In this document: positions 1 through 9,702 of the stretch, in pieces
Layout of the letters: each line of letters begins with the position of its first letter
Position numbering within the stretch: the stretch's first letter is position 1
Source: Nevskiales bacterium
GTDB taxonomy: Bacteria; Pseudomonadota; Gammaproteobacteria; Nevskiales; DATLYR01
Length of the DNA stretch: 32,798 nt
Assembly: GCA_035574475.1 (NCBI GenBank)
Contig: DATLYR010000229.1
Coordinates: 1-32,798, forward strand
Direction: 5' to 3'
Translations under genes and position numbers: made by a program
Notes under the pieces: model-generated
Database searches by the model: none
What the model was told of the DNA's origin: nothing
Seen by the model: only the letters and a program-made list of their open reading frames with translations

Positions 1-1623
1 CCCCGCCTGCCGTTCGCGTAGATAGACGTTCAGGATCTTCCCGATCGCGCCGACCACGTCCTGGCGCGAGATCGAGGGCCCGATCTTCTCGCCGAGCGCG
101 GCGTCGTTGGACGAGCTGCCGCCCAGCATCAGCTGGTACCACTCTTCCTTGATCTCGTGCTTCTGGCCGTCGATCACGACCTTGCGGATCTTTTCCACGC
201 CCAGGATGCCGATGTGGCCCACGCTGTGGTGGCCGCAGCCGTTCATGCAGCCGGACATCTTCACTTCGATCTCGCCCAGATCATAGACGTAGTCCAGGCT
301 GTCGAAGCGCTCGTTGATTTCGGCAGCGACGCCGATCGAGCCGGCATTGGCCAGCGAGCAGAAATCCAGGCCCGGGCAGCAGATCATGTCGGTCAGGGTG
401 CCGATGTTGGGCGTGGCCAGGTTCAGGCGTCGCAGTTCGCCCCACAGCCCATACAGATCGGCCTGTTTCACGTCGGCCAGCACCAGGTTCTGGTTGTGAG
501 TGACACGCACCTCACCGAAGCTGTAGCGATCGGCGAGGTCCGCGATCGCATCCATCTGCTCGTGCGTGCAGTCGCCGGGCGGGATGCCCGGCGCCTTGAG
601 CGACACGAACACGGCCTTGTAGCCTGGCGCTTTGTGCGCGCGCAGGTTGTGTTTCGCCCAGCTGGCGAAGGCCGGGATTTCCGCCAGCCGCTGCGCGAAG
701 TTGCGGTCGTTGGCGGCGGCGGGATCGTAGGCCGGCGGCACGAAATGCGCCTGCATGGCCTTGAAGTCGTCCTCCACCAGCGTCAGGCCCGGCGCGCCCT
801 TGATCCTGGCCCACTCGGCCTCGACCATCTGCGTGAACTTTTCCGCGCCCAGCGCCTTGACCAGGATCTTGATGCGCGCCTTGTGGATGTTGTCGCGCCG
901 GCCGAGGCGGTTGTATACGCGCAGGATGGCCTCGAGGTAGGACAGCAGGTGCTCGCGCTCGAGCCAGTCGCGGATGCGCACCGACAGGATGGGGGTGCGG
1001 CCCAGCCCGCCGCCGACATAGATCGAAAAACCCAGTGCGCCCTTTTCGTTGCGCACCAGGCGCACGCCGATGTCGTGCGTCTGCATCGCCGCGCGCTCCT
1101 GCGCGGAGGCGCTGAAGGCGATCTTGAACTTGCGCGGCAGCCAGTTGAACTCCGGGTGGAAGGTGGACCACTGGCGCGTGATCTCGCAGTAGGGGCGCGG
1201 GTCCTCGATCTCGTCCGCGGCGACGCCGGCGAGGGGGTCCGTGGTGATGTTGCGGATGCAGTTGCCGCTGGTCTGGATGGCGTGCATCTCGACACTGGCG
1301 AGCTCCGCCAGGATGTCCGGCACGCGTTCCAGTTCCGGCCAGTTGTACTGGATGTTCTGGCGAGTGGAGAAATGGCCGTAGCCTTTGTCATAGGTGCGTG
1401 CGATATGCGCCAGCATGCGCAGCTGCTTGGAGGACAGCAGGCCATAGGGGATGGCCACGCGCAGCATGGGCGCGAAGCGCTGCACGTACAGCCCGTTGCG
1501 CAGGCGCAGGGCGCGGAACTCGTCCTCGCCCAGCTCACCGGCCAGGAAGCGCCGGGTCTGGTCGCGGAACTGCGCAACGCGCTCGTTGACCAGAGTCTGG
1601 TCGAAACTGTCGTAGCGATACAT
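1..1623 (-). CDS. cysI: Sulfite reductase hemoprotein (nitrite/sulfite reductase family), C-terminal end cut by window
   Basis: Siroheme/[4Fe-4S] enzyme that reduces sulfite to sulfide in the cytoplasm during cysteine synthesis. 541 residues are visible from an ATG at 1623, and the frame is still open at base 1, so only a short C-terminal piece is probably missing (single-chain relatives are roughly 550 residues). The cluster and siroheme ligands are visible as C416-x5-C422 (ICCPGLDFC) and C459-x3-C463 (SGCMNGCGHH). Two copies of the ferredoxin-like/siroheme half-domain are evident: an N-terminal one with HFSTRQNIQYNW near 84-95 and a C-terminal one with VRVTHNQNLVL near 372-382. An AGG six bases before the ATG could be the ribosome site. 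cysB lies just upstream on the same strand and cysG beyond it, which favours assimilatory sulfite over nitrite as the substrate, although the family includes both. Confidence 0.93.
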   Translation of the reverse strand, partial: MYRYDSFDQTLVNERVAQFRDQTRRFLAGELGEDEFRALRLRNGLYVQRFAPMLRVAIPYGLLSSKQLRMLAHIARTYDKGYGHFSTRQNIQYNWPELERVPDILAELASVEMHAIQTSGNCIRNITTDPLAGVAADEIEDPRPYCEITRQWSTFHPEFNWLPRKFKIAFSASAQERAAMQTHDIGVRLVRNEKGALGFSIYVGGGLGRTPILSVRIRDWLEREHLLSYLEAILRVYNRLGRRDNIHKARIKILVKALGAEKFTQMVEAEWARIKGAPGLTLVEDDFKAMQAHFVPPAYDPAAANDRNFAQRLAEIPAFASWAKHNLRAHKAPGYKAVFVSLKAPGIPPGDCTHEQMDAIADLADRYSFGEVRVTHNQNLVLADVKQADLYGLWGELRRLNLATPNIGTLTDMICCPGLDFCSLANAGSIGVAAEINERFDSLDYVYDLGEIEVKMSGCMNGCGHHSVGHIGILGVEKIRKVVIDGQKHEIKEEWYQLMLGGSSSNDAALGEKIGPSISRQDVVGAIGKILNVYLRERQAG

Positions 1624-1803
1624 CGTGGACCTGGTTTACCGCCCTTGGGCGCCGTCAGTGCAAGCTTGCTGCAGACCGGTGCGGATCATCCGCGCGCAAG
1701 ATACCGCTAAAGTCTTATAAGCAAAAGGAATTAATCTATCTAAGGATATGAAATTATAGCGGAATGCGCTCCTCAGGCCTACCAATGGCCGCCCGGCCCG
1801 GGG
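1624..1803 (-). promoter_or_regulatory. cysB-cysI gap: AT-rich promoter zone and palindromic cysI leader
   Basis: This 180-base gap holds an AT-rich island (about 1710-1760) in otherwise GC-rich DNA. On the minus strand it contains a perfect TATAAT (1758-1753) and, nearer the gene, CTTATAAG. Between the island and the cysI start lie three short palindromes: GCGGAT-c-ATCCGC (1681-1693), GCAAGCTTGC (1660-1669) and CGCCC-tt-GGGCG (1640-1651). An activated cysI promoter bound by CysB in the AT-rich island is the natural inference, with the palindromes in the transcribed leader. No strong -35 box pairs with either -10 candidate, as is usual for LysR-activated promoters. Confidence 0.45.
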
Positions 1804-2912
<1,109 letters not shown>

Positions 2913-4316
2913 ATGCACTACCTGCCGGTTTTTCTCAAGATCCGTGACGGCGACTGTCTGGTGATCGGGGGCGGCGAGGTGGCGCTGCGCAAGATCCACC
3001 TGCTGCAGCGCGCCGGCGCGCGCATCACCGTCGTGGCTCCGGCGCTGTGCCCTGGCGTGCAAGCGCTGGTCGAGGATGGCGCCGTGCATCATTGGGCCGG
3101 GCCCTACGAGCCCGCGCTGCTCGATGGCCGGCAGCTCGTCATCGCCGCCACCGACGACCGCGCCCTGAACCGGCAGGTGTCGGAGGACTGCCGCGCGCGC
3201 CACGTCCCGGTCAACGTGGTGGACGACCCGGCGCTGTGCAGCTTCGTGACGCCGTCGATCGTCGATCGCTCGCCGGTGATCGTGGCGATCTCCAGCGGCG
3301 GCGCCGCGCCGGTGCTGTCGCGGCTGTTGCGCGCGCGGCTGGAGTCCAGCATTCCCGCGGCCTTCGGCCGGCTGGCGCTGTTGGCCGAGCGTTTCCGCGC
3401 GCGGGTCAAGCAGCAGCTGCCGCAGCCGCGCCAGCGGCTGCGCTTCTGGGAGCGCGTGTTCGGCGGCGGCATCGCCGAGCACGTGCTGGCCGGGCACGAG
3501 GCCGCGGCCGAACGCGAGCTGGAGGCGGCGCTGGCCGAGGCCGCGCGCGGCGCCGCGCTGCCGCCGCAGGGCGAGGTGTACCTGGTCGGCGGTGGACCTG
3601 GGGATCCGGATCTGCTCACTTTCCGTGCCTTGCGCCTGATGCAGCAGGCGGACGTGGTGCTGTACGACCGCCTGATCTCGCCGCGGGTGCTGGAGCTGGT
3701 GCGACGCGATGCCGAGATGATCGACGTCGGCAAGCAGCGCAGCCGGCACACCTTGCCGCAGGAAGACATCAACCAGCTGCTGGTGCGCCTCGCCCGCGAA
3801 GGCAAGCGCGTGTTGCGGCTGAAGGGCGGCGACCCCTTCATCTTCGGTCGCGGCGGCGAGGAGATCGAGCAGCTGACGTCAGCCGGCATCCCGTTCCAGG
3901 TCGTACCGGGCATCACCGCAGCCTCCGGCTGCGCATCGTATGCGGGCATTCCGCTGACGCATCGCGACTACGCGCAGTCCTGCCAGTTCGTCACTGGGCA
4001 TCTGCAACAGGGCGGCGAGCTGAAGCTGAACTGGCGCTGCCTGGCCGAGCCCGGGCAGACGGTGGTGTTCTACATGGGACTGAACGCGATCGACATCATC
4101 TGTCGCGAACTGCAGACGCACGGCCTGCCCCCGACCCATCCGGCGGCGCTGGTGGAGGAAGGCACCACCCCGCGCCAGCGGGTGGTGATCGGTACGCTGG
4201 CCGATCTGCCCGAGCGGGTGCGCGCGGCCGGCGTCGGCGGGCCGAGCCTGATCATCGTCGGCGAAGTGGTCCGGCTTCACGCGCGGCTGCGCTGGTTCGA
4301 GGGTGCAGCGGGTTAG
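2913..4316 (+). CDS. cysG: Trifunctional siroheme synthase (precorrin-2 dehydrogenase/ferrochelatase plus uroporphyrinogen-III methyltransferase)
   Basis: Makes siroheme from uroporphyrinogen III: two SAM-dependent methylations, NAD-dependent oxidation and iron insertion. It supplies the cofactor of the nearby CysI. At 467 residues it matches full-length CysG (E. coli 457). The N-terminal dehydrogenase/chelatase half (1 to about 150) begins [10 protein letters not shown] and shows the Rossmann motif [11 protein letters not shown] (18-28), the catalytic-type D104 (NVVDDP) and S128 (AISSGG), at the same numbers as Salmonella CysG. The methyltransferase half (about 218-460) has [16 protein letters not shown]252 (YDRLIS), K274 (VGKQRSRH), the [14 protein letters not shown] loop and [15 protein letters not shown] precedes the ATG by four bases. 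The stop codon is only three bases from that of the convergent channel gene. Confidence 0.97.
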   Translation: MHYLPVFLKIRDGDCLVIGGGEVALRKIHLLQRAGARITVVAPALCPGVQALVEDGAVHHWAGPYEPALLDGRQLVIAATDDRALNRQVSEDCRARHVPVNVVDDPALCSFVTPSIVDRSPVIVAISSGGAAPVLSRLLRARLESSIPAAFGRLALLAERFRARVKQQLPQPRQRLRFWERVFGGGIAEHVLAGHEAAAERELEAALAEAARGAALPPQGEVYLVGGGPGDPDLLTFRALRLMQQADVVLYDRLISPRVLELVRRDAEMIDVGKQRSRHTLPQEDINQLLVRLAREGKRVLRLKGGDPFIFGRGGEEIEQLTSAGIPFQVVPGITAASGCASYAGIPLTHRDYAQSCQFVTGHLQQGGELKLNWRCLAEPGQTVVFYMGLNAIDIICRELQTHGLPPTHPAALVEEGTTPRQRVVIGTLADLPERVRAAGVGGPSLIIVGEVVRLHARLRWFEGAAG

Positions 4317-4319
4317 GTC

Positions 4320-6698
4320 TCACTCCGGGTCGGGCAGGTGGACGGGATCGCTCTGTGACTTCGGGGCTGCTGCCGCAGCCGCGTCGCGCGCTGCGGCCTT
4401 GCTTCTGGCGTCCGCGGCCTGGTGCAGCACGCGCTGCGGGTAAGGGATCTCGATGCCGTGTCGCGCGAATGCCGCCTCGATGGCCAGGTACATGTCGTTG
4501 GCCACCTGTAGCCGCTGCGTGAAGTTGCTCACCACCGCGTAGATCGCGAAATTGATGGCGCTGTCGCCGAAGCCTGTACAGAACACCGACGGCTGGGTCT
4601 GGCTGTTGTTGAGCACGTCGGGATGCGAGCTGGCGATATCGCGCAGAATGCGGCCGACCAGGCGCAGGTCGCTGCCGTAGGCGACGCCCACCTCGACCTT
4701 GACGCGTCCGTAGCTGTCGTTGCGCATCCAGTTGATGACGCGCCCGGAGATCAGATCCGAGTTGGGCACGATCACGCTGCGGCGGTCCAGGGTCTCGATC
4801 TCGGTGGAACGGATGCTGATACGCCGCACGTAGCCCTCGGTGTCGCCGACACTGACGAAGTCCCCGGTGGCGATCGGACGCTCGAACAGCAGGATCAAAC
4901 CCGACACGAAGTTGTTGACGATGTTCTGCAGGCCGAAACCGATGCCGACCGAGAGCGCACCGGCAATGATCGCCAGCTTGGTCAGGTCGAGTCCGGCTGC
5001 CGACAGGGCGATCAGCACCGAGACGAGAAAGCCGGCATAGCCGAATACGGTGGCCGTGGCCTCGCGTCCGCCGCGGTCGAGGTTGCTGGCCGGCAGCCAG
5101 CGTTTCTCCAGCACCTCCTTCAGGCGGCTGAAGACCTGCAGCAGCAGCGCGAAGAGCAGCAGCGCGATGATGATGCGGCTGGGCGTGATGTACAGTCCGC
5201 CGACGCGAAAACCTCCATGGAAGGCGAGATACAGCTGCTGGAACAGGCTGTCGGGCACACCCCAGAGCTTCATCAGCAGCAGCGCATAGCCGGTCCACAG
5301 CCCCAGCACGAGCAGGATGCGCAGCGTCGAGAGCCCGGGAAACTTCTGCCCGTCGGCCAGACCCACGGCGCCGCGCAGCCAGCGCTGCCAGCCGAACTTG
5401 CCGCGGTCCAGTCCCAGCGCCAACTCGGCCAGCATGCGGTGCAGGATCCAGGCCAAGGCCGTCAGCAGCGCACTGCCGACAATGCCACGCAGCAGATAGG
5501 TGCTCAGCCCGCGATAGCCCAGCCATTCCGTCGCCAGGCTGGTGACCAGCAGCAGCGCCAGCAGGCCGCGCACGCGCCGGCTGGTTTTCTCCATGTCCGG
5601 CAGGCGGCCCAGCAGCCACACGAACCACAGCAGATTGAATACGAACAGAGTCAGCAGCAGCCCGCGCGCGAGCTGACGCTCGGCCACCGGCAGATGCAGA
5701 ACCTGTAAGCTGGCGTAGTAAATCACGCCGACAAGACACAGCAGACCGAGCACACGTAGCCGGCGTGCCATGGCCTGCGCCAGCTCTTGCGGCAGCAGCA
5801 GCGGCGACGGCAGCTGGCGCAGCGGATGCAGCAGCACGCGCACGCCGAGCATGAAAGCGAGGAACGCGGTCAGGCTGTAGGTCACGTAGGCCCAGAAGCG
5901 GAAATCGTCGGGTTTCTCCGGCACCAGCAGGAAGAACACCGAGCCGGCCGCCGTGGCCAGCAGCCACGGCAGGTAGTAGGCCAGTGCCACGGTGAGGGAC
6001 TGCAGCAGGATGCTGGTGAAGTCGTTGTCCGTGCGGTGGCCGGCGCGCCGCAGGAGCCAGCCGCGCAGCAGCCAGCCCGGCAGCATGGCCAGCAGCATGA
6101 CACCGGCGAGCGCCAGCAGGCTGCGGACGCCCAGCGCCAGCAGGCCACGGTACTGGTCGAGCAGGCCCGCGGCGTAATCCAGCCAGGCCGAGGGATCCTG
6201 CAGATTGGTCGCGGTTACGCGCAGCAGGTCGGTGCCGGGCACGAACAGTTTCTGACGCAGGAACTCGCGTCGCCGCGCCTGGATTTCCTCCCCGATCGCC
6301 GATGCCTCTTCGAGCAGCACGCGGCAGGCGGCGAGCTCCGACTTGGCCTGCGCCTGCTGATGTTGAAGGCTCGCACGCTGCTCGCTGACCAGTCCGCTCT
6401 CGCCAGCCACCGGCTCACCGAGGCCGTCCAGCTCGGTTTCCAGCGCGAGCACGCGTTGCTCGAGGTCGCGCACGCATTTCTGCAGCCTTCCGGTCAGCCG
6501 TGTGGAATCCTCGGCCAGCGACTGCAGCCCGTCGTGGCGACCGGCGTTGGCCTTGAGCAGGGCGCGCAGGGTGCTGACGCTTTCCTCATAGACCGGCAGC
6601 TCCTCCGCCGACTGCGCGTCAGCCTGCGGCAGCCCGCTGCCGCACAGAGCGAACAGCAGGCACAGGCGGGCGATGATGGCGCGCGCGCGTTGGCGCAT
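4320..6698 (-). CDS. Large MscS-family mechanosensitive channel (MscK/MscM-like) with periplasmic N-terminus
   Basis: Inner-membrane channel that should open under membrane tension during osmotic downshock. The 792-residue protein starts with a signal peptide (1-29, ending QADAQ). A periplasmic helical segment of about 150 residues with coiled-coil character follows (about 35-150). Roughly ten hydrophobic helices lie between 185 and 572. The pore-lining helix is at 577-603 (AGALSVGIGFGLQNIVNNF) and leads into the MscS beta domain: FERPIATGDFVSVGDTEGYV (605-624), RRSVIVPNSDLISGRVINW (639-657). The C-terminal alpha/beta domain ends near 760, and an Ala/Lys-rich tail closes the protein. It is smaller than E. 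coli MscK or MscM (about 1,100 residues) but has the same plan. The nuclease gene upstream is divergent; no functional link is evident. Confidence 0.9.
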   Translation of the reverse strand: MRQRARAIIARLCLLFALCGSGLPQADAQSAEELPVYEESVSTLRALLKANAGRHDGLQSLAEDSTRLTGRLQKCVRDLEQRVLALETELDGLGEPVAGESGLVSEQRASLQHQQAQAKSELAACRVLLEEASAIGEEIQARRREFLRQKLFVPGTDLLRVTATNLQDPSAWLDYAAGLLDQYRGLLALGVRSLLALAGVMLLAMLPGWLLRGWLLRRAGHRTDNDFTSILLQSLTVALAYYLPWLLATAAGSVFFLLVPEKPDDFRFWAYVTYSLTAFLAFMLGVRVLLHPLRQLPSPLLLPQELAQAMARRLRVLGLLCLVGVIYYASLQVLHLPVAERQLARGLLLTLFVFNLLWFVWLLGRLPDMEKTSRRVRGLLALLLVTSLATEWLGYRGLSTYLLRGIVGSALLTALAWILHRMLAELALGLDRGKFGWQRWLRGAVGLADGQKFPGLSTLRILLVLGLWTGYALLLMKLWGVPDSLFQQLYLAFHGGFRVGGLYITPSRIIIALLLFALLLQVFSRLKEVLEKRWLPASNLDRGGREATATVFGYAGFLVSVLIALSAAGLDLTKLAIIAGALSVGIGFGLQNIVNNFVSGLILLFERPIATGDFVSVGDTEGYVRRISIRSTEIETLDRRSVIVPNSDLISGRVINWMRNDSYGRVKVEVGVAYGSDLRLVGRILRDIASSHPDVLNNSQTQPSVFCTGFGDSAINFAIYAVVSNFTQRLQVANDMYLAIEAAFARHGIEIPYPQRVLHQAADARSKAAARDAAAAAAPKSQSDPVHLPDPE

Positions 6699-6790
6699 GC
6701 AGATTCTCCGGGGCTCGGTGACGATGCGCCGCAGGATAGCATCCGCGCCGCGCGCTGGTTAAGCTCTGCGCGCCTGACCACGGGACTGCC

Positions 6791-7624
6791 ATGTCGAAAA
6801 CCTCCCTGCACTGCGGCCTTGCGCTTCTGTGCGCCACCATCATGCCGGTCACCGTCGCCGATACACGGCCGGAGAATGCTGCGTCCGCCGTGTATGGCGG
6901 CCTGCCACGCACGCAGGGCTTTGCGCTGCACACCTGGACGCGCGTCCTGGAGAACCGCGGTTTCACCGTTGGCTATTCGGAATGGCGTCGCAACCCGCTC
7001 TGGGTGGCCTACCATGCGCGCCCGCTGCAGCGACGGCGCCCTTACCGGCGGCCCGAGTCCTTCGAGGTCGATCGCAGGACGCTGGCACGCGTCGCACCGC
7101 AGGATTACGCGCGCAGCGGTTATCAGCGCGGCCACCTCGCGCCGAGCTGGCTGATCGCGCAGCTCTACGGCTGGCAGGCCCAGCGCGAAACCTTCCTGAT
7201 GAGCAACATCACGCCGCAGCGGCCCGGACTGAACCAGAAACTCTGGCAGCGGCTCGAGGAGGCGGAGTCGGACCGCTTCGCGCGCTGGTTCGAGGGTGTC
7301 TGGGTCATCACCGGACCGGTGTTCGGTCAGCCGCTACGTCGCCTGCGCTCCGGCGTTGCCATCCCCGAGGCCTTCTTCCGGATATACGTGGACGAGGATG
7401 CCGCAGGACACCCGCGTGTGCTGGCCTTCCTGGTGCCTCAGGATGTCAGCGGAGACGAGGCGCTGGATCGCTTCTTGACGACCGTGGACGTCATCGAGTC
7501 GCGCACCGGGCTCGATTTTCTGCCGGCGCTGGAAGATGGCCTGGAGGCGCAGTTGGAGTCAGCGCCGCCCGACACCGCGCATTGGCGCCTGCACGAGATC
7601 TGCTGCTTGCCGCCCCGGTACTGA
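6791..7624 (+). CDS. Exported DNA/RNA non-specific endonuclease (NUC1/EndoG family) with QRGH in place of DRGH
   Basis: Predicted secreted or periplasmic beta-beta-alpha-metal nuclease. The 277-residue product begins with a short hydrophobic export signal (residues 1-23, ending TVADT). The family core is clear: SGYQRGHLAPSW (109-120) with general-base H115, then LMSNITPQRPGLNQKLWQRLEE (137-158), where N139 and N148 are in the positions of the Mg ligand and supporting Asn. The motif that is usually D-R-G-H reads Q-R-G-H here, with Q112, while the His and Asn residues are kept, so activity is probably retained. An upstream FTVGYSEWRRNPLWVAYHARP-like strand fits the domain's first sheet. No immunity or secretion gene lies next to it; nutrient scavenging of nucleic acid is as likely as any toxic role. 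Confidence 0.85.
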   Translation: MSKTSLHCGLALLCATIMPVTVADTRPENAASAVYGGLPRTQGFALHTWTRVLENRGFTVGYSEWRRNPLWVAYHARPLQRRRPYRRPESFEVDRRTLARVAPQDYARSGYQRGHLAPSWLIAQLYGWQAQRETFLMSNITPQRPGLNQKLWQRLEEAESDRFARWFEGVWVITGPVFGQPLRRLRSGVAIPEAFFRIYVDEDAAGHPRVLAFLVPQDVSGDEALDRFLTTVDVIESRTGLDFLPALEDGLEAQLESAPPDTAHWRLHEICCLPPRY

Positions 7625-7696
7625 GGAACCTCGGATCAAATCCCGCGCGAGGCACACCGCGCCATCACGGGCATTGGGAAGCCTTCTTCGAAGCGG

Positions 7697-9613
7697 CTAG
7701 GCCCGGTGAGCCGAGGAGACGCGCTGGTCCAGGTCACGGCTGCGCAGGCGCTTCTGGATGCTGCGCTGGATGCCGGCGGCATCGAGGCCGAGATCGGCCA
7801 GCAGCTCTTCACGGCCGCCATGCTCGACGAACTGGTCCGGCAGTCCCAGGTTGAGTACGGCGACGGTGTCGTGCTGCGCCAGCAGTACCTCGTTGACGGC
7901 GCTGCCGGCGCCGCCCATCACCACGTTGTCCTCGACCGTGACGATCAAGTCGTTCTCGTTGGCCATGTCCAGGATCATGGCCTCGTCCAGCGGCTTGATG
8001 AAGCGCATGTCCACTACGCTGGCGTCCAGGATCTCGGCGGCATCCAGGGCCGGTTTCACCAGCGCGCCAAAGGCGAGGATGGCAACGCGCGGCTGGCGGC
8101 GGCCGATGGCCTGACGGACGATGCGCGCCTTGCCCAGGGCCAGCGGTTTCGGATTGGGTTCGATCTCCACCCCCAGGCCACTGCCGCGCGGGTAGCGCAC
8201 GGCGCTTGGCTGCTTGAGCGCCAGACCGGTGGTCAGCATGCGGCGACACTCGTTCTCGTCCGAGGGCGCCATGACCACCAGGTTCGGCAGGCAGCGCAAG
8301 AAGCTGAGGTCGAAAGCGCCGTGGTGGGTCGCGCCGTCGGGACCGACCAGTCCGCCGCGGTCGAGCGCGAACAACACCGGCAGATTCTGCACAGCGACGT
8401 CGTGGATCAACTGGTCGTAACCGCGCTGCAGGAAAGTGGAATAAATCGCCACGACCGGCTTCAGACCTTCGGCTGCGAGCCCGGCGCCGAGCGTGACGGC
8501 ATGCTGCTCGGCAATGGCGACATCGAAGTAACGGTCCGGGAAGCGGCGCGCGAACTCGACCAGGCCGGAGCCCTCGCGCATGGCTGGCGTGATGCCGACC
8601 ACCAGCGGGTCCTTCGCGGCCGCCTCGCACAGCCATTCGCCGAAGATTTCCGTGTAGCTCTTGCAGCCGCCGGATTTCTTCGGCATCTCGCCGGTCACGG
8701 GGTCGAAGCTGGTGACGCCGTGGTACTTGATCGGCTCGCGCTCGGCGGGCTCGAAGCCCTTACCCTTGATCGTGGCCACGTGCAGCAGGCAGGGGCCACG
8801 GTGATCCTTGAGCGCTTCGAACACCTCGATCAGCGTGGGCAGGTCGTGGCCGTCGAAGGGCCCGTAGTAACGGATGCCCAGGGTCTCGAAGAAGGCGCCG
8901 TCGGCGACGCCGAGGGCAGGGGTTTCACCCAGCGGGCGCTGCTCCAGCCGCCACTGCGCCGGCCGCTCGGCGACGGCCGCGCCGGTGGCGTCGGGCCGCC
9001 GGTAATCGCGGCCGGCCAGCACCCGCGCTGCATGGTCGCGCAGCGCGCCGACGTTTTCCGAGATCGACATGTCGTTGTCGTTGTAGACGATGATCACATC
9101 GAGCCCGAGACGGCCGATGTGGTTGAGTGCCTCGAAGGCCATGCCCGCAGTCATGCCACCGTCGCCGATCACGGCGACTACGCGACGCCTCTCCTTCTTG
9201 TGCCGCACCGCCAGGGCAATGCCGGCGGCGGCCGATAGCGAAGTGCTGGAGTGCCCGGCACCGAAGACGTCGTAGGCGCTTTCCTGGCGCGATGTGAACG
9301 GCGCCAGCCCGCCCTTGCGACGGATCGTCTCCAGCTGCGCGCGGCGACCGGTCAGGATCTTGTGCGGATAGGCTTGGTGCCCGACATCCCAGATCAGGCG
9401 GTCGTTGGGCGTATCGAACACGTAATGCAATGCCAAGGTGAGCTCGACGGTGCCGAGGTTGGCGGCGAAATGGCCGCCGACGCGGGCCAGGGTCTCGATC
9501 AGGTAGCGACGCAGCTCGGCGGCGAGCGGCTCGAGTCTGTCTTGAGGCAAGCGGCGCAGGTCACCCGGCTGGTTGATGTTGCCGAGCAGTTCGTAGCTGG
9601 GTGACAGGGTCAT
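7697..9613 (-). CDS. dxs: 1-deoxy-D-xylulose-5-phosphate synthase
   Basis: Thiamine-diphosphate enzyme joining pyruvate and glyceraldehyde 3-phosphate in the first step of the MEP isoprenoid pathway, also feeding thiamine and pyridoxal synthesis. The product is 638 residues from the ATG at 9613. H49 (GGHFAANLGTVELT) and H80 (VWDVGHQAYPHKIL-type segment) match E. coli DXS numbering. The ThDP motif runs from GDGGMTAG (150-157) to NDNDMSISENVG. The pyrimidine-domain segment AIAEQHAVTLGAGLAAEG and ATHHGAFDLSFLR follow. The C-terminal transketolase domain ends near GLDAAGIQRSIQKRL. A TTG at 9652 would add 13 residues, but it lies inside a good -10 box and family members do not have that extension, so the ATG is preferred. 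It is the last gene of xseB-ispA-dxs. Confidence 0.96.
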   Translation of the reverse strand: MTLSPSYELLGNINQPGDLRRLPQDRLEPLAAELRRYLIETLARVGGHFAANLGTVELTLALHYVFDTPNDRLIWDVGHQAYPHKILTGRRAQLETIRRKGGLAPFTSRQESAYDVFGAGHSSTSLSAAAGIALAVRHKKERRRVVAVIGDGGMTAGMAFEALNHIGRLGLDVIIVYNDNDMSISENVGALRDHAARVLAGRDYRRPDATGAAVAERPAQWRLEQRPLGETPALGVADGAFFETLGIRYYGPFDGHDLPTLIEVFEALKDHRGPCLLHVATIKGKGFEPAEREPIKYHGVTSFDPVTGEMPKKSGGCKSYTEIFGEWLCEAAAKDPLVVGITPAMREGSGLVEFARRFPDRYFDVAIAEQHAVTLGAGLAAEGLKPVVAIYSTFLQRGYDQLIHDVAVQNLPVLFALDRGGLVGPDGATHHGAFDLSFLRCLPNLVVMAPSDENECRRMLTTGLALKQPSAVRYPRGSGLGVEIEPNPKPLALGKARIVRQAIGRRQPRVAILAFGALVKPALDAAEILDASVVDMRFIKPLDEAMILDMANENDLIVTVEDNVVMGGAGSAVNEVLLAQHDTVAVLNLGLPDQFVEHGGREELLADLGLDAAGIQRSIQKRLRSRDLDQRVSSAHRA

Positions 9614-9651
9614 GCGCGGCGCTGCCTTCGGGGTCGCGGGAAAAGTATTCA

Positions 9652-9680
9652 ATTATCCGCCGCATGGCAGTGAGCGGCAA
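9652..9680 (-). promoter_or_regulatory. Candidate sigma-70 promoter internal to the ispA-dxs gap
   Basis: On the minus strand TTGCCG (9680-9675) and GATAAT (9657-9652) are separated by exactly 17 bases, matching 4/6 and 5/6 of the sigma-70 consensus. Transcription would begin near 9645, about 30 bases before the dxs ATG, giving dxs its own promoter inside the operon. Not experimentally supported here. Confidence 0.45.
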
Positions 9681-9702
9681 GCCATGTTTGGCGCAGAGCG
9701 CT

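Noticed and set aside
157-1710. A 517-residue open frame on the plus strand opposite cysI
   Set aside because: It is antisense to a gene with intact catalytic motifs. Its composition, rich in Ala, His, Gln and Asp, is what high-GC codon use gives on the opposite strand.
7625-7696. Terminator between the convergent nuclease and dxs genes
   Set aside because: Only short, imperfect self-complementarity around CTTCGAAG, with no T tract on either strand.
9614-9652. TTG at 9652 as the dxs start
   Set aside because: It falls within a likely -10 box and adds 13 residues not typical of the family; ATG 9613 is preferred.
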